The translations under genes and the position numbers were made by a program. The notes beneath the pieces are model-generated. The model was given only the letters and a program-made list of their open reading frames with translations. It ran no database searches and was not told the DNA's origin. Shown here in pieces: positions 24,822-32,639 of a stretch of DNA of 64,000 nucleotides; positions within the stretch are counted from its first letter, which is position 1; the number at the start of each line of letters is the position of its first letter. This DNA is from Pseudomonadota bacterium (lineage in GTDB: Bacteria > Desulfobacterota > Desulfovibrionia > Desulfovibrionales > Desulfomicrobiaceae): contig JAHIQM010000005.1 of NCBI GenBank assembly GCA_018902545.1, positions 1 to 64,000 of the forward strand, in the 5' to 3' direction.

Positions 24822-26966
24822 ATGAGCGCTTCGCTGCTCAGTCCGTCGTGGTACAGGGTCGCCCCTCTTAAGCCGCGCCTGCGCAGCCATGTGCGCATCG
24901 AGCGCCACGAGTACCGAGGTCAGGACTGGTACGTGATCCAGGATGGATTCACGGGCCGACATCACCGCTTTTCGCCGGAGGCCTACCAACTGGTGGGCAT
25001 GATGGACGGACGCCGGACCATGGATCAGATCTGGCAGGCCGTCTGCACCCGCCTGGGCGATCATATGCCTACCCAGGACGAAGTCATCGAACTTTTGTCC
25101 CGCCTGTATCGCGCCGATCTGCTTCAGACCAGCGCCATCCTCGACTTTTCGGACTTGCATGAGCGTAGTCTTCAGGGCCGGCGCCACCGCCTGTTCGCGC
25201 GCCTAGCCTCGCCCCTGTCCTTGCGCTTCCCGCTCGTGGACCCAGACCGATTCCTGACCCGGACCATGTCGTTGGTCCGCCCGCTTCTCGGCTGGCAGGC
25301 TTTGGTGGCATGGGTGGCGTTGGTGGGCGCGGCCGCCGTCTTGGCCGTGTTGCACTGGGACGCACTGCAGGGCGATTTTTCCGATGCCCTCCTCGGCATG
25401 GAGAATCTGCTGCTCTTCAGCCTGATCTATCCCGTGCTGAAGATCCTGCACGAGTTCGGTCACGCCTACATGGTCAAGAAGGAAGGAGGGGAAGTGCATG
25501 AGATGGGGGTCATGCTGCTGGTCTTCATGCCCCTGCCCTACGTGGACGCGTCCTCGTCGACATCCTTCCGGGACAAACGTCAGCGCATGCTCGTCGGGGG
25601 CGCGGGCATCATGGTGGAGCTCTTCGTGGCCGCCGTCATGCTTTTGGTCTGGCTGAATGTCGAGCCGGGAGCTGTGCGTGCCTTGGCCTACAAGACCCTG
25701 CTCGTGGCCGGGGTGTCGACGATACTCTTCAACGGCAACCCGCTGCTGCGCTTCGACGCCTATTACATCCTTTCGGACTGGCTGGAGATTCCCAACCTTG
25801 CGCAACGCGGCGTCGGCTATCTGGGCTACCTTTTCAAGCGTTATCTGCTGGGCGTCGAAAGCGCCGAATCACCGGCTCGTAGTCGTGGCGAGGCCAGATG
25901 GCTGTTCTTTTACGCCGTTGCAGCCTTTTGCTACCGCATCTTCATTTCCGTGCAGATCGTTATCTTCGTCGCCGGGCAGTTTTTTTTCGTCGGCATTATT
26001 CTGGCCATGTGGGCTGTTTTCATGATGCTCGTGATGCCCCTGTGGCGCGTAGCTCGTTTTCTCGTCAAGGATGTCCATATGCAACGCAAACGCATGCGCG
26101 TCATGATGACGGTGGTCCTTCCCCTCGCCTTGCTGGCGGGTGGGCTGGCGGCGGTCCCGGTGCCGCTGTACACCAACGCCGAAGGAGTGATCTGGGTCTC
26201 GGAGGAATCCCGGGTTTTCGCATCGGCCAGCGGGATGGTGGAGGCCGTGGTCACGCCGGGTGGGGCTGTCGTCGAACCCGGCGATCCCCTGATCCGCAGT
26301 GCAGACCCGCTGCTGGAGACCCAGGTCCGGCTTCTCCTGGCCCGCCAGGAGGAATTCCAGGCCCGTCGCCAGTTGAGCATGAACCGGGCGCGCGCCGAGA
26401 CGGTCTTGCTTGACGAGGAATTACGCAGCATCGAGACAGAGCTTAATCGCGCCCTTGAGCGTCAAGCGGCCTTGCTTACCCGCAGCCCCGCGGCAGGGAC
26501 CTTCGTGCTTCAGGACGAGGCGGACCTTCCGGGCCGTTTTCTGCGGCGCGGCGAACCCGTGGGATACATCGTCGACCCGCTGCGCATGCGGATCCGGACC
26601 GTGGTCACCCAGGCCGACGTCGAGCTTGTGCGTTCGGATGTCCGCAGCGTGGAGGTGCGGCTGGCCGAGGATATCGGTCAGGCGTTGCCAGCGCGGGTGT
26701 CCCGCGAGGTGCCTGCCGCCAGTCTGGTGCTGCCGAGCCTGGCCTTCAGCCTCGATGGCGGCGGCAAGTTCGCTCTGGACCCCCGGGAGAAGGAGGCCCC
26801 CCACGTGCTTGAGCGCCTCTTCCAGTTCGACCTAGTGCTGGGTGCACCCATTGCGGGCAACGTGGAAGAGCGCGTCTTCGTCCGTTTCGAACACAGCCCC
26901 GAACCCCTGGCCCAGCGTGCATACCGGGCGCTACGCCGTCTGCTGCTGACCCGCATCGCAGTCTGA
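24822..26966 (+). CDS. PqqD-like / M50 metalloprotease-like / HlyD-like membrane protein
   Basis: 714 residues. The N-terminal 110 residues (YVIQDGFTGRHHRFSPEAY, then a TMDQIW motif) resemble PqqD-type peptide-binding domains. The middle is a multi-pass membrane region of the site-2 protease (M50) type, with the zinc motif HEFGH at 210-214 and a second-ligand region NGNPLLRFDAYY with Asp 312. After the last membrane segment (about 425-445) comes a periplasmic HlyD-like part with a coiled hairpin (about 500-555). Related PqqD-M50-adaptor proteins accompany peptide exporters. Whether it cleaves or only binds cannot be told, but the HExxH residues are intact. It sits in the operon between the GAF-HlyD protein and the SecA-like ATPase. 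Confidence 0.8.
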   Translation: MSASLLSPSWYRVAPLKPRLRSHVRIERHEYRGQDWYVIQDGFTGRHHRFSPEAYQLVGMMDGRRTMDQIWQAVCTRLGDHMPTQDEVIELLSRLYRADLLQTSAILDFSDLHERSLQGRRHRLFARLASPLSLRFPLVDPDRFLTRTMSLVRPLLGWQALVAWVALVGAAAVLAVLHWDALQGDFSDALLGMENLLLFSLIYPVLKILHEFGHAYMVKKEGGEVHEMGVMLLVFMPLPYVDASSSTSFRDKRQRMLVGGAGIMVELFVAAVMLLVWLNVEPGAVRALAYKTLLVAGVSTILFNGNPLLRFDAYYILSDWLEIPNLAQRGVGYLGYLFKRYLLGVESAESPARSRGEARWLFFYAVAAFCYRIFISVQIVIFVAGQFFFVGIILAMWAVFMMLVMPLWRVARFLVKDVHMQRKRMRVMMTVVLPLALLAGGLAAVPVPLYTNAEGVIWVSEESRVFASASGMVEAVVTPGGAVVEPGDPLIRSADPLLETQVRLLLARQEEFQARRQLSMNRARAETVLLDEELRSIETELNRALERQAALLTRSPAAGTFVLQDEADLPGRFLRRGEPVGYIVDPLRMRIRTVVTQADVELVRSDVRSVEVRLAEDIGQALPARVSREVPAASLVLPSLAFSLDGGGKFALDPREKEAPHVLERLFQFDLVLGAPIAGNVEERVFVRFEHSPEPLAQRAYRALRRLLLTRIAV

Positions 26967-26977
26967 TGTGACGATTT

Positions 26978-28969
26978 ATGAGACGTGAATTTCATCTGAA
27001 TCACCCTCCTGCCACCCGGGAAGTCCGGGCCGAGAGGCCCGACCGGGTAGAAACCTGGCTCGAACGTCAGGTGCACCGACTGCACGGACGCGTCAGGGCC
27101 CTGCGCGGAAAGGGCGGGTGGCTGCGGCGGGAGACGGCGGCCGTGAATGAGGCAGGACTGCGTCTGGCCGGATTGAGCGACCAGGAGCTGGCCGACGAGA
27201 TCCGCCCGCTTCGTGAGCGTCTGCTGACCGACGGCTTTCTCCCGGCACACGTGGCGGACAGCTTCGCCCTCGTCCGGGAAGTCTCGACGCGCATCCTGGG
27301 ACTGCGCCACCACGACAGCCAAGTCATGGGCGGCCTGGTCATGCTACGCGGCATGGTGGCGGAGATGGAGACCGGCGAGGGCAAGACCCTGACGGCCACC
27401 CTCACGGCAGCCACGGCGGCCCTGGCAGGGCTGCCGGTGCACATCATCAGCGTCAACGACTACCTGACGAGCCGCGACGCTGAAAACACCGCGCCCCTGT
27501 ATCGGGCCCTGGGTCTGAGCGCCGGGTGCGTGGTGCACGGGCAGGCACCGCAGCAGCGCCGGCAGGCCTACGGGTGCGACATCACCTATGCCACCAACAA
27601 GGAGCTGGTCTTTGACTACCTGCGCGACCGCCTGACCCTGGCCAACCGGCCGGACCCGATCATGATCCAGGCCGAAAGCCTGCAGGGTCGTGGCTCGCGC
27701 GCCGGGCGGCTGCTCATGCGCGGCCTGCATTTTGCCATCGTGGACGAGGCTGACAGCGTGCTCATCGACGAGGCCCGGACCCCGCTCATTATCTCCGGTT
27801 CCTCTGGCGTGAAGGAGGAACGGGAGTTTCTGGAGCAGGCCCTGGATCTGGCGGGCGATTTCGTCCGGGACAGGGATTTCGAGCTGGACGAGGCCCGGCG
27901 GCAGATTCTGCTGACCTTGGCTGGCCGGAGCCGCATCGAAGACGCGGCGCGGCGGCTGGGTGTGCTGTGGAGTGGACTCGTGAGGCGAGAGGGCGCGGTG
28001 CACCAGGCCCTGACGGCCCTGCACCTGTTCCGTCGCGACGAGCAGTACCTGGTCCGTGATGGAAAAGTGCAGATTATCGACGAATTTACGGGGCGCATCA
28101 TGCCCGATCGCTCCTGGGAGCAGGGACTGCACCAACTCATCGAGCTCAAGGAACGGTGCGAGCTGACTCAGCGCCGGGAACCTCTGGCCAAGATCAGCTA
28201 TCAGCGTTTCTTCCGGCGCTACCTGCGGCTCGCGGGCATGACCGGCACGGCGCGGGAAGTAGCGAACGAGCTGTGGGGCGTTTACGGGTTGACCACACTG
28301 CGCATGCCCACTCACCGGCCGGTGATCCGGCGTAGGCTGGAGGAGAGGATTTTCCCCACCCGGCAGGACAAATGGCGGGCCGTGGTGGAGCGGATCGGCG
28401 AACTGCACCGGCAGGGCCGGGCGGTGCTCGTCGGCACGCGCACCGTGGCGGCCTCCGAAGAGCTCGCCGCCTGTGTTCGGGACGCCGGGTTGCCACACCA
28501 GGTCCTGAGCGCCAAGCAGGACGCGGAGGAAGCCGGGATAATCGGCCAAGCGGGTCAGCCGGGAAGCGTGACCATCGCCACGAACATGGCTGGCAGGGGC
28601 ACGGACATCATACTCGCGCCCGAGGTGCGCGCGGCGGGCGGCCTGCATGTCATCATCACGGAATACCACGAGGCCGCGCGCATCGATCGCCAGCTGGCCG
28701 GACGCTGCGGGCGGCAGGGCGACCCCGGGAGCTATGAGGGCATCCTGTCCCTGGAGGATTTCCTGTTCCAGGGCAAATGGGGCGATCCGGCTTTCCGCCT
28801 GGCCACGTTCGTCGTGGCCCGGGCGAGGACGCCCCAGTTCGCCGCGCGCGGGCTGCTGCGGCGGATGCAGCGCAGCGTCGAGCGCCACCACGCCCGGGTG
28901 CGCCGGAACCTGTTCCGGCAGGACCAGGCGCAGGGCAGCCTTATGTCCTTTGCCGGGCGGTCCGAGTAG
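26978..28969 (+). CDS. SecA-like ATPase lacking the usual C-terminal third
   Basis: 663 residues against about 830-900 in housekeeping SecA. All motor motifs are present: Walker A GEGKT (about 133-137), a PPXD-type region (FDYLRDRL), DEADSVLIDEARTPLII (about 255), GMTGTA (about 420), TNMAGRGTDI (about 535) and GRCGRQGDPGS (about 576). It ends some 75 residues later, just after the segment matching the start of the helical scaffold (RRMQRSVERHHARVRRN). The helical wing, the two-helix finger and the zinc-binding tail of SecA have no counterpart. It is therefore an accessory motor, probably not a replacement for SecA. It lies 11 bp after the M50 gene, in a cluster with two adaptors and a giant surface protein as possible cargo. 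Confidence 0.9.
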   Translation: MRREFHLNHPPATREVRAERPDRVETWLERQVHRLHGRVRALRGKGGWLRRETAAVNEAGLRLAGLSDQELADEIRPLRERLLTDGFLPAHVADSFALVREVSTRILGLRHHDSQVMGGLVMLRGMVAEMETGEGKTLTATLTAATAALAGLPVHIISVNDYLTSRDAENTAPLYRALGLSAGCVVHGQAPQQRRQAYGCDITYATNKELVFDYLRDRLTLANRPDPIMIQAESLQGRGSRAGRLLMRGLHFAIVDEADSVLIDEARTPLIISGSSGVKEEREFLEQALDLAGDFVRDRDFELDEARRQILLTLAGRSRIEDAARRLGVLWSGLVRREGAVHQALTALHLFRRDEQYLVRDGKVQIIDEFTGRIMPDRSWEQGLHQLIELKERCELTQRREPLAKISYQRFFRRYLRLAGMTGTAREVANELWGVYGLTTLRMPTHRPVIRRRLEERIFPTRQDKWRAVVERIGELHRQGRAVLVGTRTVAASEELAACVRDAGLPHQVLSAKQDAEEAGIIGQAGQPGSVTIATNMAGRGTDIILAPEVRAAGGLHVIITEYHEAARIDRQLAGRCGRQGDPGSYEGILSLEDFLFQGKWGDPAFRLATFVVARARTPQFAARGLLRRMQRSVERHHARVRRNLFRQDQAQGSLMSFAGRSE

Positions 28970-29045
28970 CCAAAATTTCATTCCCTCGTGAGGGGTTTTC
29001 AGCCCCGGAGTTTACGCGGGACACACGCATTGAGGAGAACAAGAG

Positions 29046-29759
29046 ATGAAACGCGTATTTTTTCTTGCACTGTTGTGCTTGCTGGCTGCCTCGGCCCGGG
29101 CCGGGGAACTGCCACCCTTCGAAGGGCTCATCGAGCCGCGCGAGACCGTCAATTTCGGCAGTCAGGTGCCGGGCATCCTGGAGAAGGTCATGGTCGAACG
29201 GGGAGACAAGGTCGAGATCGGGCAGGTCCTGGCCCGGCTGAAATCCGGGGTAGAGGCTGCGGCTCTGCGCACGGCCGAGGCCAAGGTGGATTTTGGGCAG
29301 CGCAAGTCACAGCGCAACGAGGAACTGACCAGAAAGAAGCTCATTTCGGTGCATGAAAAAGACGAGATCGAGACTGAGCTGCAGCTGGCCCGGCTGATGG
29401 TGGCCGAGGCCAAGGAGCAGCTCGAGATGCGGGTCATTCGCAGTACCATCAAGGGCGTCGTGGTCAAGCGCACGGGCGCGCCTGGCGGCTATGTCGGCGA
29501 GGAACCCTTCCTGATCGTTGCTCAGATCGACCCCCTGAGCGTTGAATTGGTCATCCCGGTCCAGTATATCGGGTTCATCAAGGAAGGGGACACGGCTAAG
29601 GTTCTGCCGGACGAACCGGTGGGAGGCGAGTACACGGCCAAGGTCGTCGTCGTGGACAAGGTCATCGACGCCGCCAGTGGCACTTTCGGAGTTCGTCTGG
29701 AATTTCCCAACCCCCAGCTCAAGCTGCCGGCGGGCATAAAGTGCCGGGTAGTCTTCTGA
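29046..29759 (+). CDS. Short periplasmic adaptor (HlyD/RND membrane-fusion type)
   Basis: 237 residues with a clear signal peptide (about 1-19, ending SARAGE). The barrel-sandwich halves (VPGILEKVMVERGDKVEIGQ and IKGVVVKRTGAPGGYV) flank a compact coiled hairpin (about 75-125), followed by a beta-barrel domain. It is shorter than usual RND adaptors (about 350-400) and lacks the last membrane-proximal domain. It is the third adaptor-like protein of the cluster. A good ribosome site (GAGGAG) precedes the ATG. There is no RND pump or TolC next to it, so a partner must be elsewhere or be the M50/GAF-HlyD proteins. Confidence 0.85.
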   Translation: MKRVFFLALLCLLAASARAGELPPFEGLIEPRETVNFGSQVPGILEKVMVERGDKVEIGQVLARLKSGVEAAALRTAEAKVDFGQRKSQRNEELTRKKLISVHEKDEIETELQLARLMVAEAKEQLEMRVIRSTIKGVVVKRTGAPGGYVGEEPFLIVAQIDPLSVELVIPVQYIGFIKEGDTAKVLPDEPVGGEYTAKVVVVDKVIDAASGTFGVRLEFPNPQLKLPAGIKCRVVF

Positions 29760-29900
29760 TCGCGGGCAGAGCGCATCGACTCGGGCAATTGGTGATGATC
29801 TGTTCCCGATTTCAGGGAATGAGCGGAGTGCGGAACCTTGGTGGACGATGGGGCCAGGCTTTGAGGGCGAGTTGGAGCCAGGAAGGCGAACAGTCCCGGA

Positions 29901-30194
29901 TTATTTTCCGGGAAGCATATTTTTCTTCCGCTCCGGCGTGTAAAACCACCACGGCCTGGGCTCGTCTCCGTCCATGAACCTGGTCACGGACACGAAAACA
30001 TCCAGCACGCAGGGGTCCTGCCGCGCTCCGGTCAGTTGACAGAGGCGATCGTAGAGGGTTTGCGGGTTCTGGCCGACGAGCTGGTCCGGGCGCTCGAAGC
30101 CGAGCAATCGCAGGTCCCGGGCCATGGCCGGGCCGATGTTGGGCAGGTCGGTCAGATCCCGGAGCTTGTCGCGCCGGACTTTGGCTGGGTTCAT
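29901..30194 (-). CDS. Helix-hairpin-helix protein (Cdd1-like)
   Basis: 97 residues from the ATG at 30194. The sequence DLTDLPNIGPAMARDLRLLG is a helix-hairpin-helix DNA-binding signature, and the C-terminal half (GARQDPCVLDVFVSVTRFM, then PWWFYTPERK) matches the Cdd1/'pathogenicity locus' family of small HhH proteins. The frame is open farther upstream, but that part is low-complexity and overlaps the preceding gene; a GAGG lies before the chosen ATG. Its stop faces the adaptor gene convergently across about 140 bp. Confidence 0.8.
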   Translation of the reverse strand: MNPAKVRRDKLRDLTDLPNIGPAMARDLRLLGFERPDQLVGQNPQTLYDRLCQLTGARQDPCVLDVFVSVTRFMDGDEPRPWWFYTPERKKNMLPGK

Positions 30195-30204
30195 GAGCAG
30201 AGCC

Positions 30205-31260
30205 TCACACGATGCGCCGTGCGATTTCATGGTGATTGACGAGAATCCTGCTGACGTATTCCACGGTTTCGGCGAAGTTGGGCAGGCGTCCGTAGGCCGT
30301 GTACACCCCGTCCTTGGCGTCGGTGTTGCCAAGCCCCGCGTTGTATCCGGCCGTTGCCGCCAGGATGTTGCCGCCGCGGGCGCGCATGTTTTCGGCCATC
30401 ATCTTGACCATGGCGTTTATGGCATGCGGGTACAGGACGCGCTGGTCGAACTTCTCGAAAAAGGCCGCGTCCTGGGGCGAGAAAATGGAGCGATCCTTGA
30501 AATTCTCGCTGAAATAGAGGCGGCAATTGTCCCGCGCCGAGGTGTACCGGGCTTGCAGCAGGTCCATGCGGTCCAGGGCCAGGGCGTAGGTACCGGCGGC
30601 GGCCAGGGGCGTGCCCGCCGCCTGGGCGTTGAGCACGGTGCGCAGCACCTTGGCCGGGCTGCCAAACAGGTCCGGCTGCTCCCGGCGCAGGGTGCGCATC
30701 TGTTCGCGGTATGTCGCTGCCTGTTTGAACTCCGGCTCCAGGTCATCGCGCCGGGCAAAACCGGCGGGTTGTCCATGCTCGTCGGCGCAGACCATCCCGT
30801 AGCCCCGGGCCGTGGGGGCGATGAACTGGCAGGGGCCCACGGCCAGGGCCGAGGAGACGGCGAATTCGTAAAAAAAGGATTCGGCCATCATCTGCCCCAT
30901 GATCCAGCAGGGATCCACCGGATAGATGGCCGCATGGCGCAGCACGCCCTGCACCACGTGGGTGCAGATCTCGGGGATGCGCGAGTGCAGGTCGATCTCG
31001 GAGAGGGGTTTTTTCCAGACTGGCAGGTTGCCCTTGGGGTAGCTCTCGATGACAAAGGTCAGGGTCGCCTGGGCCATGGAATGCGCGAAGCCGGGGGCTC
31101 CAACGCGCTCAAGCACCCGCGCGGGGTCCTTGGTCTGGATGATCCTGACTTCGGAAATCTCGGACAGGGGCGGGGCTTTCGCCAGGGCGTCGCCACAAAA
31201 CAGGGGGAGCAGCAGGGGAGCCAGCGCTGCTTTCAGGAGCGAACGTCTTTGGGTGTTCAT
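30205..31260 (-). CDS. Lytic transglycosylase-like periplasmic protein (Tat signal)
   Basis: 351 residues. The N-terminus MNTQRRSLLKAALAP has a twin-arginine motif and a hydrophobic stretch ending near ALA (27). The region around 120-150 (MGQMMAESFFYEFAVS, ALAVGPCQFI) has the Glu and the GPxQF motif of SLT-type lytic transglycosylases, which cut peptidoglycan; AGYNAGLG near 305 is the third typical SLT motif. Export through Tat in a folded state would be unusual for this family. It lies 6 bp after a 36-codon gene and 10 bp before the HhH gene on the same strand, probably one operon with the TlpA-like gene. Confidence 0.75.
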   Translation of the reverse strand: MNTQRRSLLKAALAPLLLPLFCGDALAKAPPLSEISEVRIIQTKDPARVLERVGAPGFAHSMAQATLTFVIESYPKGNLPVWKKPLSEIDLHSRIPEICTHVVQGVLRHAAIYPVDPCWIMGQMMAESFFYEFAVSSALAVGPCQFIAPTARGYGMVCADEHGQPAGFARRDDLEPEFKQAATYREQMRTLRREQPDLFGSPAKVLRTVLNAQAAGTPLAAAGTYALALDRMDLLQARYTSARDNCRLYFSENFKDRSIFSPQDAAFFEKFDQRVLYPHAINAMVKMMAENMRARGGNILAATAGYNAGLGNTDAKDGVYTAYGRLPNFAETVEYVSRILVNHHEIARRIV

Positions 31261-31266
31261 GAAATC

Positions 31267-31377
31267 TCAGAATTTGTTGAGCGCGGCGCGGGCCACGACT
31301 TTTTGAAAATATTCGAATTCGCCGCGCTCCTGGGCTTCGCGGATCGCTCTTTGGGCCTGCCTGGCGAGAATGCTCAT
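31267..31377 (-). CDS. Very small protein, 36 aa, DUF1992-like N-terminus
   Basis: An ORF of 36 codons, starting with an ATG that overlaps the stop of the upstream thioredoxin-like gene in an ATGA arrangement, and ending 6 bp before the transglycosylase start. It encodes MSILARQAQRAIREAQERGE and then FEYFQKVVARAALNKF. The stretch IREAQERGEFE resembles the conserved helix of DUF1992/DnaJ-related proteins, but the rest is absent. Translational coupling and tight packing argue that it is really made. The function is unknown. Confidence 0.55.
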   Translation of the reverse strand: MSILARQAQRAIREAQERGEFEYFQKVVARAALNKF

Positions 31378-31838
31378 GGCATCAGCAAGAGCCGCTCCAC
31401 AACATGACGGAAGCTTTCTTCGGAAATGAACCCGAGGTGGTCGAGAATCTTCTCTCCGGCGCGGTTGTAGATCAGGGTGCGGGGAATGGATTTGATGGAG
31501 AGCATCGAACCAATGGATTCGTCATCAAGGAGAATAGGGAAATTGACCTTGTTCAGCTTCACGAAGTTTTCAACCGGACGCAGGCTGTAGTCAAGCGAAA
31601 TGCCTACGATGGTTAGTTCGTCTTCCGAAAATTCCCGGCGCAGGTTCATCAGGCCCGGAAATTCCTTGATGCAGGGCGCACACCAGGTCGCCCAGAAATT
31701 GACGATCAGGACCTTGCCCTTGCTCGACTCGACGATGTTCTTGAAGTCCTGGACGCCCGCCTTGTGAATGTCCTGGGACATGGCGGTCGAAGGCAGGAGC
31801 AGGAGCAGGAGCAGGGGAAGCGTCTTCAAAAAGTTCAT
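31374..31838 (-). CDS. TlpA/ResA-like periplasmic thioredoxin
   Basis: 154 residues with a signal peptide (MNFLKTLPLLLLLLLPSTAM) and a thioredoxin fold whose active site is WCAPC (Cys 53, Cys 56) in the usual NFWATWCAPC context; IPRTLIY near 118 gives the cis-proline loop. Such proteins reduce disulfides or cytochrome c haem-binding cysteines in the periplasm. It is the first gene of a minus-strand operon with the 36-codon gene, the transglycosylase and the HhH gene. The 144 bp between its start and the divergent aroK start must hold both promoters. Confidence 0.9.
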   Translation of the reverse strand: MNFLKTLPLLLLLLLPSTAMSQDIHKAGVQDFKNIVESSKGKVLIVNFWATWCAPCIKEFPGLMNLRREFSEDELTIVGISLDYSLRPVENFVKLNKVNFPILLDDESIGSMLSIKSIPRTLIYNRAGEKILDHLGFISEESFRHVVERLLLMP

Positions 31839-31982
31839 GAATGATCCTCTTTAAGGTTTCATATTCTCAATCTGCTAGCTGTTTGCCACTTGCCAGTCAA
31901 TGTGGCGGCAGCAGGGCCGGGGCATTGCAATTTGCATGCTTTTCGCCCATTCCTCTGGCAGCACCACAGGAGGAATGGAAAA

Positions 31983-32639
31983 ATGACGGAATTCATCAAG
32001 AAAAAAGTGGAGATCGAGGACGAAAACGCATCCATGACTTTTCGTCCCGGGCAGTTCAAGCGTGAAACTTTTTCGCTGCAAAACAAGAACATTTACCTGC
32101 TCGGCATGCGGGCCAGCGGCAAGACCACCGTTGGTAAGGCCTTGGCCGAAGCCCTGGGCTGCCCCTTTGTCGACACCGACGCCATGGTCGTCGCCAAGGC
32201 CGGACAGAACATAGACGCCATCGTGGCCGCCGAGGGCTGGGACGGGTTCCGCAGCCTGGAGGAAAAGGCCCTGGCCACGGCGTCCGAACTTCCGGGCAAG
32301 GTCGTCTCCACTGGCGGCGGCATCGTTCTCTCCCTGGCCAATCGCGACCTCATGTACCGTACCGGAGTCAGCTTCTACCTGGCGGCCGACGCGGCCCTGC
32401 TCATCTCCCGGATGCTTTGCGACCCGAACGCCGCCCAGCGCCCGGCCCTGACCCCGCTTGCCCTGCACGACGAGGTTGCGGCGGTCATGAGCGAACGCGA
32501 AGCCCTTTACATGGCCGGGATGGATCACATGCTTCAGGCACACCGCAGCGTGGAGGAACTGGTTGAAGACGTGCTCGTGGCCCTGGGGCTCAAAGAGTGG
32601 GACTATTCTGAACAAGAGCGGGTTCTGGACCGGTACTAG
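31983..32639 (+). CDS. aroK: Shikimate kinase
   Basis: 218 residues from ATG 31983, which has AGGAGG about 9 bases upstream. After a 35-residue extension not usual in AroK come the P-loop GMRASGKTT (41-49), DTD (substrate and magnesium site) and STGGGIVL (shikimate-binding Gly motif). It phosphorylates shikimate in chorismate synthesis. The N-terminal extension is charged and may be lineage-specific. Its last four bases overlap the end of the convergent iron-sulfur protein gene. Confidence 0.88.
   Translation: MTEFIKKKVEIEDENASMTFRPGQFKRETFSLQNKNIYLLGMRASGKTTVGKALAEALGCPFVDTDAMVVAKAGQNIDAIVAAEGWDGFRSLEEKALATASELPGKVVSTGGGIVLSLANRDLMYRTGVSFYLAADAALLISRMLCDPNAAQRPALTPLALHDEVAAVMSEREALYMAGMDHMLQAHRSVEELVEDVLVALGLKEWDYSEQERVLDRY

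Noticed and set aside
23018-24898. 626-codon minus-strand frame opposite the GAF-HlyD gene
   Set aside because: It is the mirror of a gene with recognisable domains; the translation is rich in Gln, Gly, Asp and His without any motif.
27344-28981. 545-codon minus-strand frame opposite the SecA-like gene
   Set aside because: The plus strand carries all SecA motor motifs in order; the antisense product has none.
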